Origin: Prorocentrum cordatum
Taxonomy: Eukaryota > Sar > Dinophyceae > Prorocentrales > Prorocentraceae
Assembly (NCBI GenBank): GCA_963575745.1
Contig: CAUYUJ010016297.1
Location: 193,501 to 257,500, forward strand
DNA: 64,000 bases
Reading direction: 5' to 3'
The number at the start of each line of letters is the position of its first letter. The stretch's first letter is position 1. The notes beneath the pieces are model-generated. The model saw only the letters and a list, made by a program, of their open reading frames with translations, did not search any database and was not told where the DNA came from. The translations under genes were made by a program, and so were the position numbers. Positions 8,750-19,032 of this stretch are shown here, in pieces.

Positions 8750-11281
8750 TCACGCTGCCCCGAGCGCCAGGCGGATCGCCTTCATGGTCGCGTCAGCCCC
8801 GAACTCCTCCATCGCCTGCTCCATGGTCGTCTTGATGAGGATGCGCTCCTGCTCGGCGGCGCCCGAGCGCACGAAAGACCAGCGCATGCCCTCGCACGGC
8901 TCCTCGCTGACAAGGAAGCCGATCACCAGGAAGCCCGCCGGGATGATCTGGAGCGTCCCAGGCTCAGATTTGAAAGCGAAGCCATGCGACCTCACCATGC
9001 CGAAGAAACACTCCACGCTCATCTGACCAACTGCTTTCACTTTCTCCACCAGGGAAACTGGCAGGACCGCAGAGAGCTTCACACCGAATAGCACTTCGCT
9101 CCCCTGTAACGTGAGGCGACCCTCTGGCAGGCAGTTCGGAGTCAGCGCCACCTGAGACCACTCCTTCGTGTTGTGCCAGAACTGCACGTTGAAGGCGCTG
9201 TTGACCGCCTCGGTGCCCCCGACCTTGTTAAACGTCCTGGCGTCGATGGCAGCCCTGGCAAGCTTCGAGATCGCAGCGGCTGCCTGAGCGCTCACGATGT
9301 CGCTGTTGGCGCCGACGAGCCCGTTCTTCTGAATGTAGTTGCTCACCCAATTGCTGTGCGACTTGTAGTAGGGGAACTGGATCACCTTGTCGGCGATGGC
9401 CGCCTTCAAGAGCGCTGGCTCGGCCCCGACGGATGCGCCAACCTCTGTGGCGAAGTACCCTGCGATCAAGTTCGAGCCGACGTGGTGCTTGAACTCGTCG
9501 CCCGCGCTCTGCGCGGAGTGACGCAGCCTGCTGGAGCTCGCAAAGAAGCCCCCATCCCCGGGAGGGGAGGGGGAGGAGCTCGGGCAAGGGAACAAGTTGG
9601 GGCGAAAGAACGCCAGGTAGCTAATGGGCTACAAAGGTGGAGGAGGAGGAGGAGAAGGAGGAGGAGGAAGATATCGGGCAGGGGGAGGACGAGTAGGAGC
9701 AGGAGGAGCAGGAAGGAGAAAGGGAGGACGCGCAGGAGGAGGGGCAGGAAGAAGTGGAGTGAGAGGGAGGTGAGGAGGAGTTGGAGGATGAGGAGGAGAT
9801 CAGATGAGACGGAGAATAGTAGGAGGCTCTAGCTTCATATGGTGGAGGAGGAGTTGAAGGAGGGGAAGGAGGAGGAAACGAGAAGAGGATGAACCTATTG
9901 GATGCAAGCCACTTGGCCTGGGGATGATCTGATGCTCGCGGCTCATCTTGTCCGCCAGGTGCTCTGAGCGAAGAGCGGCCGCGCTCTGGCTAGCCTTGCT
10001 CTTCCTGGCCATGTCAGCAGCCTTGGTGTAGTCCCTGACCTTGTCGGTGAGGTCCTTCGACCTCTCCACGAACGATTTGGTTGTCTTGTTGAATAGCTTC
10101 GGCGTTGTCCACTTCTGCTTCTCCTCGGCCATCGCCTTCACCATCTGCTTGAACTCATCCTCAATAGACGGCTTCTTCAAGGCTGACCATTCAGCAGTGG
10201 CGGCATCGCTCTCCGTCTTGAGAGTGGTGAAGGCGAGGCGGCACGCCTCTGCAGTCTCGGTCATCTCCTTGGTGTTATCCGTGGTCATGTCCTCCAAGCC
10301 GAGCGACTCGGCAATGGCAGTGTCCATCTTCTCGCGCTTCGTAGTAACAGACGCGATCACCACAGCACTCTGTTTAGAAACCTCTGCATCCCACGCCAGC
10401 TGCAAGACCATCTTCGAGCGCTCCTTCTTCTCGCTGGGCTTCGTCGGGGTCCTGGACTGCTGCTCCTCAACGCCATCCTCCTGTTCCCTCTGCGCCTGCA
10501 TCGCGAGGTCGTGCTGGCACGCTGCGAGGAACTTGGTGTCGTGTACCTGGGCCGTGACCTCGCCCTCCACGGGAGCGCAGGGCATCTGCTCATCTCCCGG
10601 CGTAGCAATGGTCGGAATGATCGAAGAGCTCGTCCTCGCCCATTTTTTGCTTGTGTCGGTAGCCTCCGAAGCGAGCTTGCCCAGCTGGTCGGCGTTCTCC
10701 GCCACGCTCTTGCGCTTGATGGAGGTCGTGATCTTCTTCGACTGGCCCGACTTCACCTCGACGCCCTCGAACTCCCCGATGCACCACTGACCCCCCGCGT
10801 GCATCTTCATCGTGTCAGGGTCATCCAGGACACGCTTCCACTCCGTATCCCACTGCTGCTGCGTCCAATCCTTCTTTGGCGGGTCCTCGACGATGCGCCT
10901 GCCCTGCCGCGCGGCCCTCGGGACGTACTTATCAATCTCAGTGGTCCCTCTCTTCTTGATATCGGACTCGGAGACAGACACCTGCAGGTCACCCGAATCG
11001 AACGCACTGTTCTTATTTCCCTTGCGGTCCCTGTAAAACCTCACCTTCTCCTCTTTGGACTTCTTCTTGAAACTATCCATCACCTTCCTGCGCTGGAGGT
11101 TGCGATCCGTGTTGCAGCAATCAGTGCACTTCCTTTTGTCAAAGGGCTTGTCCTTGTTAACTGGGTACGACATGCTGATGGTCGTGGGGTCCTCGCACTT
11201 CTCGCACACGTACTCCACCACGGAAGAGGAGGCGCCCTGAACAGAGCCACAGTCGGAGGCCGCCGAGGCCATGGCGATCAC
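8750..11281 (-). CDS. Two-exon zinc-finger/coiled-coil protein of unknown function (about 710 aa)
   Basis: Exon 1 is 9918-11281 and exon 2 is 8750-9527. Joining them restores a continuous reading frame of 714 codons including the stop. The N-terminus has a Cys cluster, VCEKCEDP then KRKCTDCC (CX2C-X25-CX2CC), a probable zinc-binding ribbon. A basic region, WTQQQWDTEWKRVLDDPDTM and QWCIGEFEGVEVKSG, follows. The middle third is charged and helical (probable coiled coil), ending SREHQIIPR. Exon 2 encodes a more globular region (HVGSNLIAGYFATEVGASVG, FPYYKSHSNWVSNYIQK) ending LGALGAA-like at 8750. No transmembrane segment is seen. I believe similar ribbon-containing proteins are multicopy in dinoflagellates, from memory only. 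The start is Met-1 (11281) or Met-4 (11272). Confidence 0.55.
9528..9917 (-). other. GC-AG intron of 390 bp
   Basis: On the minus strand the boundary is CCCCAG|GCCAAG at the donor and TCCAGCAG|GCTGCG at the acceptor. Both sides share CAG|GC. The split codon AG|G is in phase in both exons, so splicing joins ...QIIPR to LRHSAQSAG... without a frame change. Most of the intron is a pyrimidine-rich (CTCCTC-like) tract. Non-canonical GC donors are known to be common in dinoflagellates. Confidence 0.6.
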
Positions 11282-11401
11282 GGTGTCGCTCGGATCGCTG
11301 AGGTAGGGGCCAAGGTTCAGATGCGCCAGGGCATGAACGGCTATGGAGACAAGACAACGATGCTTGATCGAACCAATCTGGGCCTTCGAACTCTGAGATA
11401 G

Positions 11402-11966
11402 GAAGCCGTCTGAAACCTACTTAGGCCAACCTTTCACTGTTCAAACTTCTCATGCTAGAAGACAGCACTGGAAAGTAACACCGGGCCCCCCTCCACATGT
11501 TTCACCGAAATCCCCTGGAGCGCTCGGCAGACCGAGTCAAGACACCTACTAAGGAATGCGCTGCCCACAACCCAGGCACAGAACGCTGCAGCGGGAGCAC
11601 TGGCCTCATACCACTGGATACAGACTGGGACGGACGAGTGCGCGAAGCGCTTGAATATTTATGGTGCTGTTGTGTACATAATTAAACTATGACCGAAGAG
11701 CGTTGGCGTACGTATGCGCTGTAGTATGCATTGCTGTGTGTACGTGTGTTGCTGCCTTGTTACCTGCATTGAACGAATGGTTGTGTACGCGTGATGCTGG
11801 TTTTGTCCTGGCCACCTCCAACAGAACGTGATATCAAGCTGGCCGCCATGATGATGCCTAATCGGCAAGGTCTCTTTTGTGCAGGCAACGCAGGCACATG
11901 GGCAATGGGCCTGAACTGGCCAATAAAATTCACCATAGCATCATTTCACGATGCAGGCGAAAACAC
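11402..11966. other. Intergenic interval without a recognisable gene
   Basis: Only short ORFs with no motifs. Lower GC than flanks around 11650-11780, with TG-rich runs. Could hold promoter or 3' UTR sequence of the flanking minus-strand genes, but no signal was identified. Confidence 0.4.
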
Positions 11967-12845
11967 TCACGCACGAAATCGATTGAAATGTCTCTCCCAT
12001 GACGCGAGGACTGCGTTGCAAAATGATATCGTATACGCTGCACTCTCGTGGAGGTGTTTGCCCCAACTAACTCTCCCACCGGCCTCCTCCGAGAACTTCG
12101 CCTTGTTTTGATGATCTCTTTTCCACTGGCGCAAGTTCATGGTGCGAATCAACAAACGGGCGGTTGGCATGTTGGTCAGCAAATGCGTGCACTTCGCCAT
12201 GTCATGGCCAAAACAACCCATCCAAGTTGTGATCACCTTCAGTGTACCACTGCTCGCTGCAATCAAGTCCACCATGCTCGGGTGAGAGAACATCCAAGAG
12301 TTAGCTGGCTGCTCGACAATGACATTCACACCCCGGGTGATGAGGCAACGTAATATGGCACACACGTTCACAACGATCAGATTACTTAGGCGCACCTTCT
12401 TGTTGGACAGGTTGCCCGAGGGGTCAGCAGAAGATCGCTTGTGCACAGACGAAGACAAATAAATGAATAATGAACAAGGTGGTCCTGCCATCACCAAACC
12501 CAGAGGGACCAACCTCAGGCAGAGTAGCAATATCATGAAGAACCCATCTTTTGCGGTAATGTCGTGACGTGGATCGAGTAGAATATCGACAGCTGCACTC
12601 TGATACCCACACTCTTCGAACACTTTGTGACCTCTCTGGCTGGCTGAGAACATGTCGACCATGTGGAGATCTCGCTCCACTTCGTTGCTGGTCACAAACG
12701 TCATGATGTCCTCTGCGTGCTGGTCTGCCTGGAACCAACTGTCCTCGGCAACTGTGGTGGCCACACCATCGTCGGCGTGACCGCCTACAACCATATGGGG
12801 CGCTCGGCTTCTGCCGCGCGATCCGACTCCGACAGTTGAGCTCAT
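11967..12845 (-). CDS. C5-cytosine methyltransferase-like protein (292 aa from the internal Met)
   Basis: The ORF is open from 13091, but sequence before the Met at 12845 is low complexity, so MSSTVGVGSRGR is the likely start. Visible motifs in order: HMVDMFSASQRGHKVFEECG (SAM-binding motif I, like DLFSGxGG), AAVDI (motif II acidic strand), VMAGPPCSLF (motif IV with catalytic Cys in PPC), VIVEQPANS (motif VI position, E conserved), then a C-terminal region ending in HESAAYTISFCNAVLASWER, the place where the ORF's last helix packs back on the fold. The target-recognition region is short. Such proteins occur in many copies in dinoflagellates and DCM genes have been reported inside dinoflagellate retrotransposons (de Mendoza and colleagues). 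No retroelement domain is adjacent here. Catalytic activity is not established. Confidence 0.55.
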   Translation of the reverse strand: MSSTVGVGSRGRSRAPHMVVGGHADDGVATTVAEDSWFQADQHAEDIMTFVTSNEVERDLHMVDMFSASQRGHKVFEECGYQSAAVDILLDPRHDITAKDGFFMILLLCLRLVPLGLVMAGPPCSLFIYLSSSVHKRSSADPSGNLSNKKVRLSNLIVVNVCAILRCLITRGVNVIVEQPANSWMFSHPSMVDLIAASSGTLKVITTWMGCFGHDMAKCTHLLTNMPTARLLIRTMNLRQWKRDHQNKAKFSEEAGGRVSWGKHLHESAAYTISFCNAVLASWERHFNRFRA

Positions 12846-13089
12846 CGCGAGCGCACGCGGCGCTCTGAGGCTGGGCTTGAGCGCCCGCAGCGCTCGGAAG
12901 CGAAACCTGAATGTGTCGAGCCCAAATGGCAACAGATAACTACATTGCACAGTGGTGCAGTTACCTCTTGTCCTACTGGGGGCTGTTTCAGCCTCAGGGG
13001 CCCAAGAACCAGGACCCAAGGGCCCTAGGCCCAATGGAAGCAGGAGGACCCAAGGAACCAGGGCCAAGGATGCGGTTCGCCAAGGGCGC

Positions 13090-13310
13090 ACAGGGCCAAG
13101 GACCCAGGGGGAGGAGGAGAAGGAGGAGGAGGAGAGGAGGAGGAGGAGGAGGAGGAAGAAGAAGAGGAGGAAGATGATGATGAGGAGGAGGAAGAAGAAA
13201 CAGATGAGTTGTTGTTTTCAAACAAGCTTGAACAAAAACAAAGAGAAAGAGGAGGACAGGAAAACTGAGGAGGAGGAAGCGAAAGAGAAGGAGGAGGAAA
13301 CGGATGAGGC
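13090..13310. repeat. Imperfect GGA/GAA purine tract
   Basis: Plus-strand purine-rich sequence dominated by GAGGAG and AGGAAG units. Its translations are poly-Arg/Glu or poly-Ser/Pro and are not real proteins. Confidence 0.8.
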
Positions 13311-14180
13311 GTATGATTCAATCAAGTTTGTAACCTCCACGGGCCTGAAGGACGAGGGCCCAAGGGCTCAAGGCCCAGGCGAAGTAGAAAGACCCAGGGC
13401 CAGGACCATGAATGAAGAACTCAGGGCTCAGCACGGGGGGATACCACTCATAGTCACGATGGTATCGAAAGTCTGGTTTGGCACATTCAGGTCCCCAGTG
13501 TAATAATGGCGTCTACGTTGCAGCCATCGGAGTCGATTGTTAATATTGTACATGCTTTGGTGAGCTTGCGTGCGGTTACGTACTTGCGATCGGGCTACTT
13601 CGAGGGGGATGATGATGATGAGGATGAGGAGGAGGAGGAGGAGGAGGAGCAGGAGGATACCCTCCCCTCCAACAAAGCCCCAAAGCGCAATCCCAGCACC
13701 CCCTCCCCCCAGCAGCCCCCCCCAAACACACGCACCAAACGCGACCCCCCAACCCAATCCCCCACCACGCCACAGCAGGACCGAACAACCCCTCAGCACG
13801 ACCTCCGACATACACACACACACACACACACACACACGCCCGGCAGAACTCCCAAGCACAACACCCTCGCACAACCACTGTGCACCACCCCCAGCACGAC
13901 CCCCGACACCCCCCCTCCCCAATACACACACGCACCCAGCACAACCCCTAGGCGCCAGAAATATTGATGGCCCATGCGGCCCCAGTCGGCGTGCTCTATC
14001 TTTCTTTCTCGGTGTTTCCTCTCTCTCTCACTCTCTTTCTCTCCCTCTCTGAGGCAGTCGATTCACATGCGCTTCGCTCAATTCCTCTACTCTAAGTCGT
14101 TCGATTGTTCTCATCGGCATTTTTCTACACTCTCGGACGCCAAAGGCCTCCACGGTAGCATCTGAGACCCCCCCAAAGCC
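13311..14180. other. Low-complexity intergenic sequence with GAT/GAG, C-rich, CA and CT tracts
   Basis: Holds a GAT/GAG tract at about 13608-13655, C-rich sequence at 13660-13800, a (CA)n run at about 13812-13838, more C-rich sequence to 13945, and CT-rich sequence at 14019-14050. No gene supported. Confidence 0.6.
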
Positions 14181-14416
14181 CCAAGAGGATTCCATATGAT
14201 AAGCGAGATGCGCGTTGTGGGGTCCTGGCAACGATTTGCAACATTATGGCGACATTTTGCTTCGGGGTGTAACAAACGGCATGTGATTGCCAAACTGCGC
14301 TCCCAAATAGCCTCGCAACGCCAACACCAATCCTCACGATCCCCAAGACGGCCCCCCTCTGCTCCCAACCACCCCCCAAGACCCCAAACCCCCCAAGAAG
14401 CCCCGCGACCGCCCCA

Positions 14417-14500
14417 CGACATTTCCGCGACATTTCCGCGACATTTCCGCGACATTTCCGCGACAATTCCGCGACAATTCCGCGACAATTCCGCGACAAT
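14417..14500. repeat. 11-bp tandem repeat, about 8 copies in two homogenised blocks
   Basis: Units start every 11 bases from 14417 to 14494. The first four read CGACATTTCCG and the next four CGACAATTCCG (the last incomplete). The block-wise sharing of the T-to-A variant shows local homogenisation. Period 11 is not a multiple of three, so repeat-encoded peptides cycle through all frames. Confidence 0.95.
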
Positions 14501-14667
14501 TGGTGACGATTTCGTGTCAAATCTGCCCCGAACCTCCTTTCTGTCCCCTCCCGGGCCCCCCCTGCCCGCCCTTGCTCAAATCCCTCTCTCACCAACCCCC
14601 GACCGCCCGAAACTGTCGCTTCAGATCTCAATAATGCCGCTACGGGCGCAAGGCAGCGTCAATCCAG

Positions 14668-15330
14668 TCAATAGTCCCGATTTGGGAGCTGCTCCTCCCA
14701 CTTAGCTACCAGATCAGGCGGCACTGGCGCGTGCTGGTGAACATCTTTGGGCTCACCTGGTGGGATGGCAGAGCCTACTTCATGCCATGCAAAAAGGAAA
14801 GCCACGCAACGCTTTGGTGTAGGGAACATGTGGAAAAAACCTATCCAGTCGACATCTTGCATGTCGGCTACATTGCGTGAGTGCTCGGGGTCGCTGTGTT
14901 GTGTGAGAGAACCTATCGAAATGTACTGTGACCGACCTGCCATCAGGGAGAACTTGCGTAACAGGAATGCCTGCGAAATCTGGCTGGAGCGCAACTACTG
15001 ACGGCATTGGTCCAAGCAACATGGGCATGCCTGGTGCGCCTGGGAGCGCGCCTGGCCCGACGGCATCGGCATCCATGATGGCTGCAGGGTCAGCTAATAC
15101 ATCAGGTGCCGTGCCCTTCAAGAGAGAAACAAAAAACTCATTTTTCTTTGAAGTGACATCGGGGCCTAATTCCTCGACCACTGTCAAATCTTCTAGCTCC
15201 AAGAGGCATGCGAAATAATGATGCGGGCACTTGCTGTACATCACAGAGAGCCCCTTCAAAAACACCCCTGCATAGAAACATAGCGCAGCGAGCCGTGCTT
15301 TAGACCCCATGACCCATCGTGCATCAATCT
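14668..15330 (-). CDS. Candidate 3'-terminal exon of the 14.7-21.1 kb gene (frameshifted)
   Basis: The minus strand opens after TGACAG near 15330 with IDARWVMGSKARLAALCFYA and continues through HHYFACLLELEDLTVVEEL, a Met/Gly/Pro-rich stretch and VTQVLPDGRSVTVHFDRFSH. It then needs a one-base frame change at about 14900-14950 to enter a second frame (NVADMQDVDWIGFFHMFPTP ... KWEEQLPNRDY) that stops at 14668. The two halves look like one protein, so either a short intron or a frameshift separates them. Function unknown. Confidence 0.35.
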
Positions 15331-16008
15331 GTCAGATGGCATCGAGCGTGATGGTCTCTTCGCCACGCCCAAACACCCAACCCGAACGAAGCACGTTGAC
15401 TAGCAAATCAATTCGGGAAGCCTTGCCCCATGGTTCACATCGCGTCGGCCCAGCAGCGATTGTGCCAACGCAAGAATACGAATGCCTCAACACGACACCC
15501 AATCCAGCGGCATTCAACCTGTGAGTTGGGGGTCTTTCGACAATCGGGCCGTCTGGTTGGTTTTGCTGGGGCCCCCGGGGCCCAGCAACACCAGCTAGAG
15601 GAAGATGAGGAGGGGGAGGAGGAGAAGGATGAGGAGCAGGAGTGGAGGGTTGAGGAGGAGGAGGAGGAGGAAGAGGAGGAGGAGGAGGAGGAGGAAGAGG
15701 AGGAGGATGAGGAGGAGGAGGAGGAGGAGGAAGGAGAAAGAACCATATGATCTTGTTCAGTCGAGTTTGAAACATACCAACGAGAAGGAAGATGAGTAGA
15801 AGGATGAGGAGGACGAGGAGGAGGAGGATGGTGTCTCTGGCCACGCAATCGGAAAGGGGGGGCGGATGATAAAGTCTTGGGTGGGTTGTCTACTCCTCCC
15901 TGATCTCCACCTCCTGCGAATACTGCTGTCCCTCCTCATCCTCCCCATCATGTTTCTGTCGTTATTTTGGATCAAGCCATGTTGGATCAAGCTCCCCCCT
16001 GACATTAT
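15331..16008 (-). other. Probable intron with a long CCT/GGA tract
   Basis: Between two candidate exons. 15601-15741 is a GAG/GGA tract on the plus strand (pyrimidine tract on the sense strand) and 15788-15830 a second one. The donor may be the GT in CAGGGG|GTTAGA at about 16016. Confidence 0.35.
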
Positions 16009-17265
16009 CTAACCCCCTGGGCACTTGTACAATGTCTCGCCGAACTCATCCAGCTCGGTTGATATAGCATTTGACTCCACCAAATCTTGTAACTCTCCGA
16101 TGTTGACATGGGGAATATCCATGAAATTGGCAACGCCGCCTCTGTCCACGATTGCGTCCACTATGCTCTGCTTGCGGTTTGCTAGCGCGAGCACTCCAGC
16201 GTCTGCGAGCATGTCTTCTGGGGGCGGAGCGATTGCAGGTGGCGGCAAAGGGTGTGAGAGCTGGGGCTGGGCACGTTTCTTCAGGACAACTTCTTTCATG
16301 GACGCACAGCTGTGGCATGTAACCCAAGACATAATATCTGCAACTGCGCGCTGAAAAACTACAGGGTCGCTCCACACCTTGAGTGACACCTTGGTTGACC
16401 CATCCTGCTTAAAACTTAAGCGCACATCACGACCGTCTTGGACAACATTCATACCGATAACCTCGACGACCCCTGACTGAGGAGCAATGTGGCACTGCTG
16501 CACCACTGTGTGGTCCTCTGGGTTTGGATTGGCCACGTACAAGAATCGATGACCGTGTATTTCGGGTGCGTGAGGTGGCGGCGGCACTACAGCCACAGTC
16601 TCCACAACGGTCCTCACATCTGGATCTCCTGCCTCTGGGTCTGGAAGAACAGCCAAATCGTACAAAACATTGGGCACACTGAAAACAGACCCTGCTGGGA
16701 AACGACTCTTCAACCAACCTACTACGATAGACTGGTTTGACGTCAATGGAAGGGCCCGCTTGATACGCTTGTCGTTTCGCATGTGTTCCCATTTGTCGTG
16801 GGCATCGGCCCCAGGACCCGCGTCAGGATGCAACGTGTCTACTCCGAAGCCATACGTCATCGCATATCGTTCTGAGTAAGTTCGAGGCAGCTTGGCATCG
16901 GGGCACAGAGGTTTTAGAAGAATGTCCCACATGTATTCAGACCACATCACACGGAAAAACTTATCCCCCTCCTCGTCGTCGAGCATGCTGATTGCATGCT
17001 GATGTCGCAAGTATGCGCAGATAGTAGCTGGCTTGAATCCAGATGCTGGGCCAGAGATCGCACTATGGACCTGAGAATGCAATTGCTCCACAGGTGTCTC
17101 GTCTTGCGCCGAGGCTGCAATTTCTTGAAACTCCACAAAGAGCATCGGAAAATCTTGGAGACTGGTGGCACCATCTGGAGCATTGGAATACACCTCGCAC
17201 ATGTGGCGCAAGCTGCTCCCCTGTTGCAAAATCCTGAGGCTCCGGGAGTGCTGGCGGTTGGGGTC
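16009..17265 (-). CDS. Large internal exon of the multi-exon gene, unknown function
   Basis: The sense strand has a very good acceptor, TTCCTCTTCCCTTAG, immediately followed at 17265 by an open frame from its first base: DPNRQHSRSLRILQQGSSLR. About 415 codons follow before a stop at 16009. Sequence is well balanced, with YLRHQHAISMLDDEEGDKFF, FRVMWSEYMWDILLKPLCPD, IVVGWLKSRFPAGSVFSVPN and a late CHSC pair. The tail has helical segments (DAIVDRGGVANFMDIPHVNI). No known domain recognised. Phase 0 at the 5' edge is clear; the 3' donor is less certain. Confidence 0.5.
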   Translation of the reverse strand, partial: DPNRQHSRSLRILQQGSSLRHMCEVYSNAPDGATSLQDFPMLFVEFQEIAASAQDETPVEQLHSQVHSAISGPASGFKPATICAYLRHQHAISMLDDEEGDKFFRVMWSEYMWDILLKPLCPDAKLPRTYSERYAMTYGFGVDTLHPDAGPGADAHDKWEHMRNDKRIKRALPLTSNQSIVVGWLKSRFPAGSVFSVPNVLYDLAVLPDPEAGDPDVRTVVETVAVVPPPPHAPEIHGHRFLYVANPNPEDHTVVQQCHIAPQSGVVEVIGMNVVQDGRDVRLSFKQDGSTKVSLKVWSDPVVFQRAVADIMSWVTCHSCASMKEVVLKKRAQPQLSHPLPPPAIAPPPEDMLADAGVLALANRKQSIVDAIVDRGGVANFMDIPHVNIGELQDLVESNAISTELDEFGETLYKCPGG

Positions 17266-17820
17266 CTAAGGGAAGAGGAAGTGTAGTGGTAGGCGTGCAC
17301 CCAACCCCCTAATTCGATAACCTCCCAGCCCCTGGGCTATCATGCTATCTACTTTGCTGTAGAGGTATACTAGGCAATCAAATGGCGTTGTACCTACGGC
17401 CCCCGCACGCACGCGTCGCTCAAACCTTGAACGCCAGAGATACGCATCACAACAAGGGCTCGCATGCATATACTACGACAAGGGCCCTGGGGGGATCCCC
17501 GAGGTCAGAACACAACTACATGCAAACGCACTTGGGGCTACAAAGCAATGTGGATACAAAGCAACACAAAGCACCTTATCTTCACGCTTCGCGCTGTATG
17601 CGTTATCTCCGCGCCCTCGCGCTGACCGCAGGAAGAAGCGACCTCCTGGGCCAGACCGTGGCGCGCGAGGCTAGCAAGTCAAACAGACGTGGGGTTACAG
17701 CTATCGGGAGCAGCCCGGGTAGAATGCGCATTCGAGATGTGAACGCTCTCACTACTACACCCCAATCCCTGCATCCAACCAGGGTCCCACCATATTTTTT
17801 CTTTATTGCTCCCTCCCTCC
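17266..17820 (-). other. Probable intron
   Basis: Sequence between the acceptor at 17266 and the preceding candidate exon has no convincing ORF. It contains CA/CG-rich, non-repetitive DNA. The donor is uncertain (several GA and GT candidates near 17820-17835). Confidence 0.3.
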
Positions 17821-18175
17821 TCGATGGCATCAAATTCCCCCATGCAGTCTCTTAGGCACCCCTTGCTCTGCGCTTCGGACGCCCCCATGAATTGACCAAA
17901 CACGCCAGCCAGACGCTGAGGAAGATGCTCATGGTAAGACATCTTGCCAGTTACAATAGCTATGAGCCTGACCTTCACTCTCTCCTCGAAACTTTTCACT
18001 GCCTGGAAAGACCCAATGGGAGTACGGACTAAGAAGTCTTGCAATGCCTCGCTCTGGACGCTGGATAACCGTTCGCAGATCTTGCGGCACTCCCCGAGCG
18101 CAAGCAATCCAGACCACCTGGGAGCGTGCAGTTTGAGTGCTAGGGCAAATCGCAGGGGGGGAGGGGCGGGCGCAT
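17820..18175 (-). CDS. Small internal exon of the multi-exon gene
   Basis: The minus-strand frame reads ALKLHAPRWSGLLALGECRK, then SSVQSEALQDFLVRTPIGSF and KVRLIAIVTGKMSYHEHLPQ, ending RDCMGEFDAIEE. Helical, Leu-rich, with no stop. Flanking sequence in the same frame degenerates. A CCCTAG acceptor precedes ALKLHAP at about 18150-18155. Reading continues naturally from the upstream exon's WKWEFVEDLLYWVVLAHP. Confidence 0.35.
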
Positions 18176-19032
18176 CAAACCACCATTGAACTACGCCCAC
18201 CTTGAAACTCGCGCGACTCTGTAGCATCATTCGCCAATGCGCGCAAGATCCGAGGTGGCCGCAGTTACGTGTTGGTTCCGACTGTGCCCCCCCCCCCAAC
18301 ACGTGCTATGTACGAAAGTGTTGCGCCGAGGACCTCCCCATCCAAAAACAACGCGCTGGCTTTTTTTCATCGGCAGCTGCGATGCCTCTCTTGCGCTACC
18401 GATGTTTCCCAGCTCTGGTCGCCGCAGGCCTCTTATCTAAATCGACGTCTGCGTGGCAAGGGCACGACGACAACCTCCTCGTTTCCTTGCCTACGGCAGA
18501 CGAGACGAGCAAGATCACGAGGGTCAATCCGAACCACGTGGAATCGGAACACACCTTCCTGAGATCTCGAGCCTCTTGCTCTGTGAAGACACCCTCGTAA
18601 ACCTGATGCAGAACAAAAAAAAACAAAAACATCGTTCCTCCTCGCCCTCCTGCTTCTTACCACCTGCTTCCTTTGCTCCCTCTCGCCCCCCCGTGCACCT
18701 CCTTTCCCGCACGCCAGTCCTCCACTCCTTGCGTCGTTGTTTCGCCCAGGCGAGGTCTAACAACACGAATGTTTGTTGGGGCTCGAAGTGCAATCGAAGA
18801 TGTGCATGCTAATGGGCCCCTCTCCCCCTCGTGCCAATGACCCCACATGCAACTTTGGATAGGGTGTGCCTACCCCTCGTGCAGTGCCTGTTGGAAGTCA
18901 GTGCTGTCCCTTGGCTGGTAGGACTGAGAGTGAGAGAGAGGAGGAATGAGCACGACGGAGAGGGGGGAGAATTGAGAGAGATTGAGAGGACAAAGGAGGA
19001 GGAGAAATGAGACAGGAAGGCTTGCGTGCGCA
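18176..19032. other. Probable intron or intergenic DNA; nothing coding recognised
   Basis: Contains a short C-run at 18289-18297, a purine-rich patch at 18920-19010 and small plus-strand ORFs without motifs. One plus ORF has a signal-like start but no supporting features. Confidence 0.35.

Noticed and set aside
18202-18600. Plus ORF with a signal-like LVAAGLL segment
   Set aside because: Short, no domain, opposite to the gene direction and inside a probable intron.
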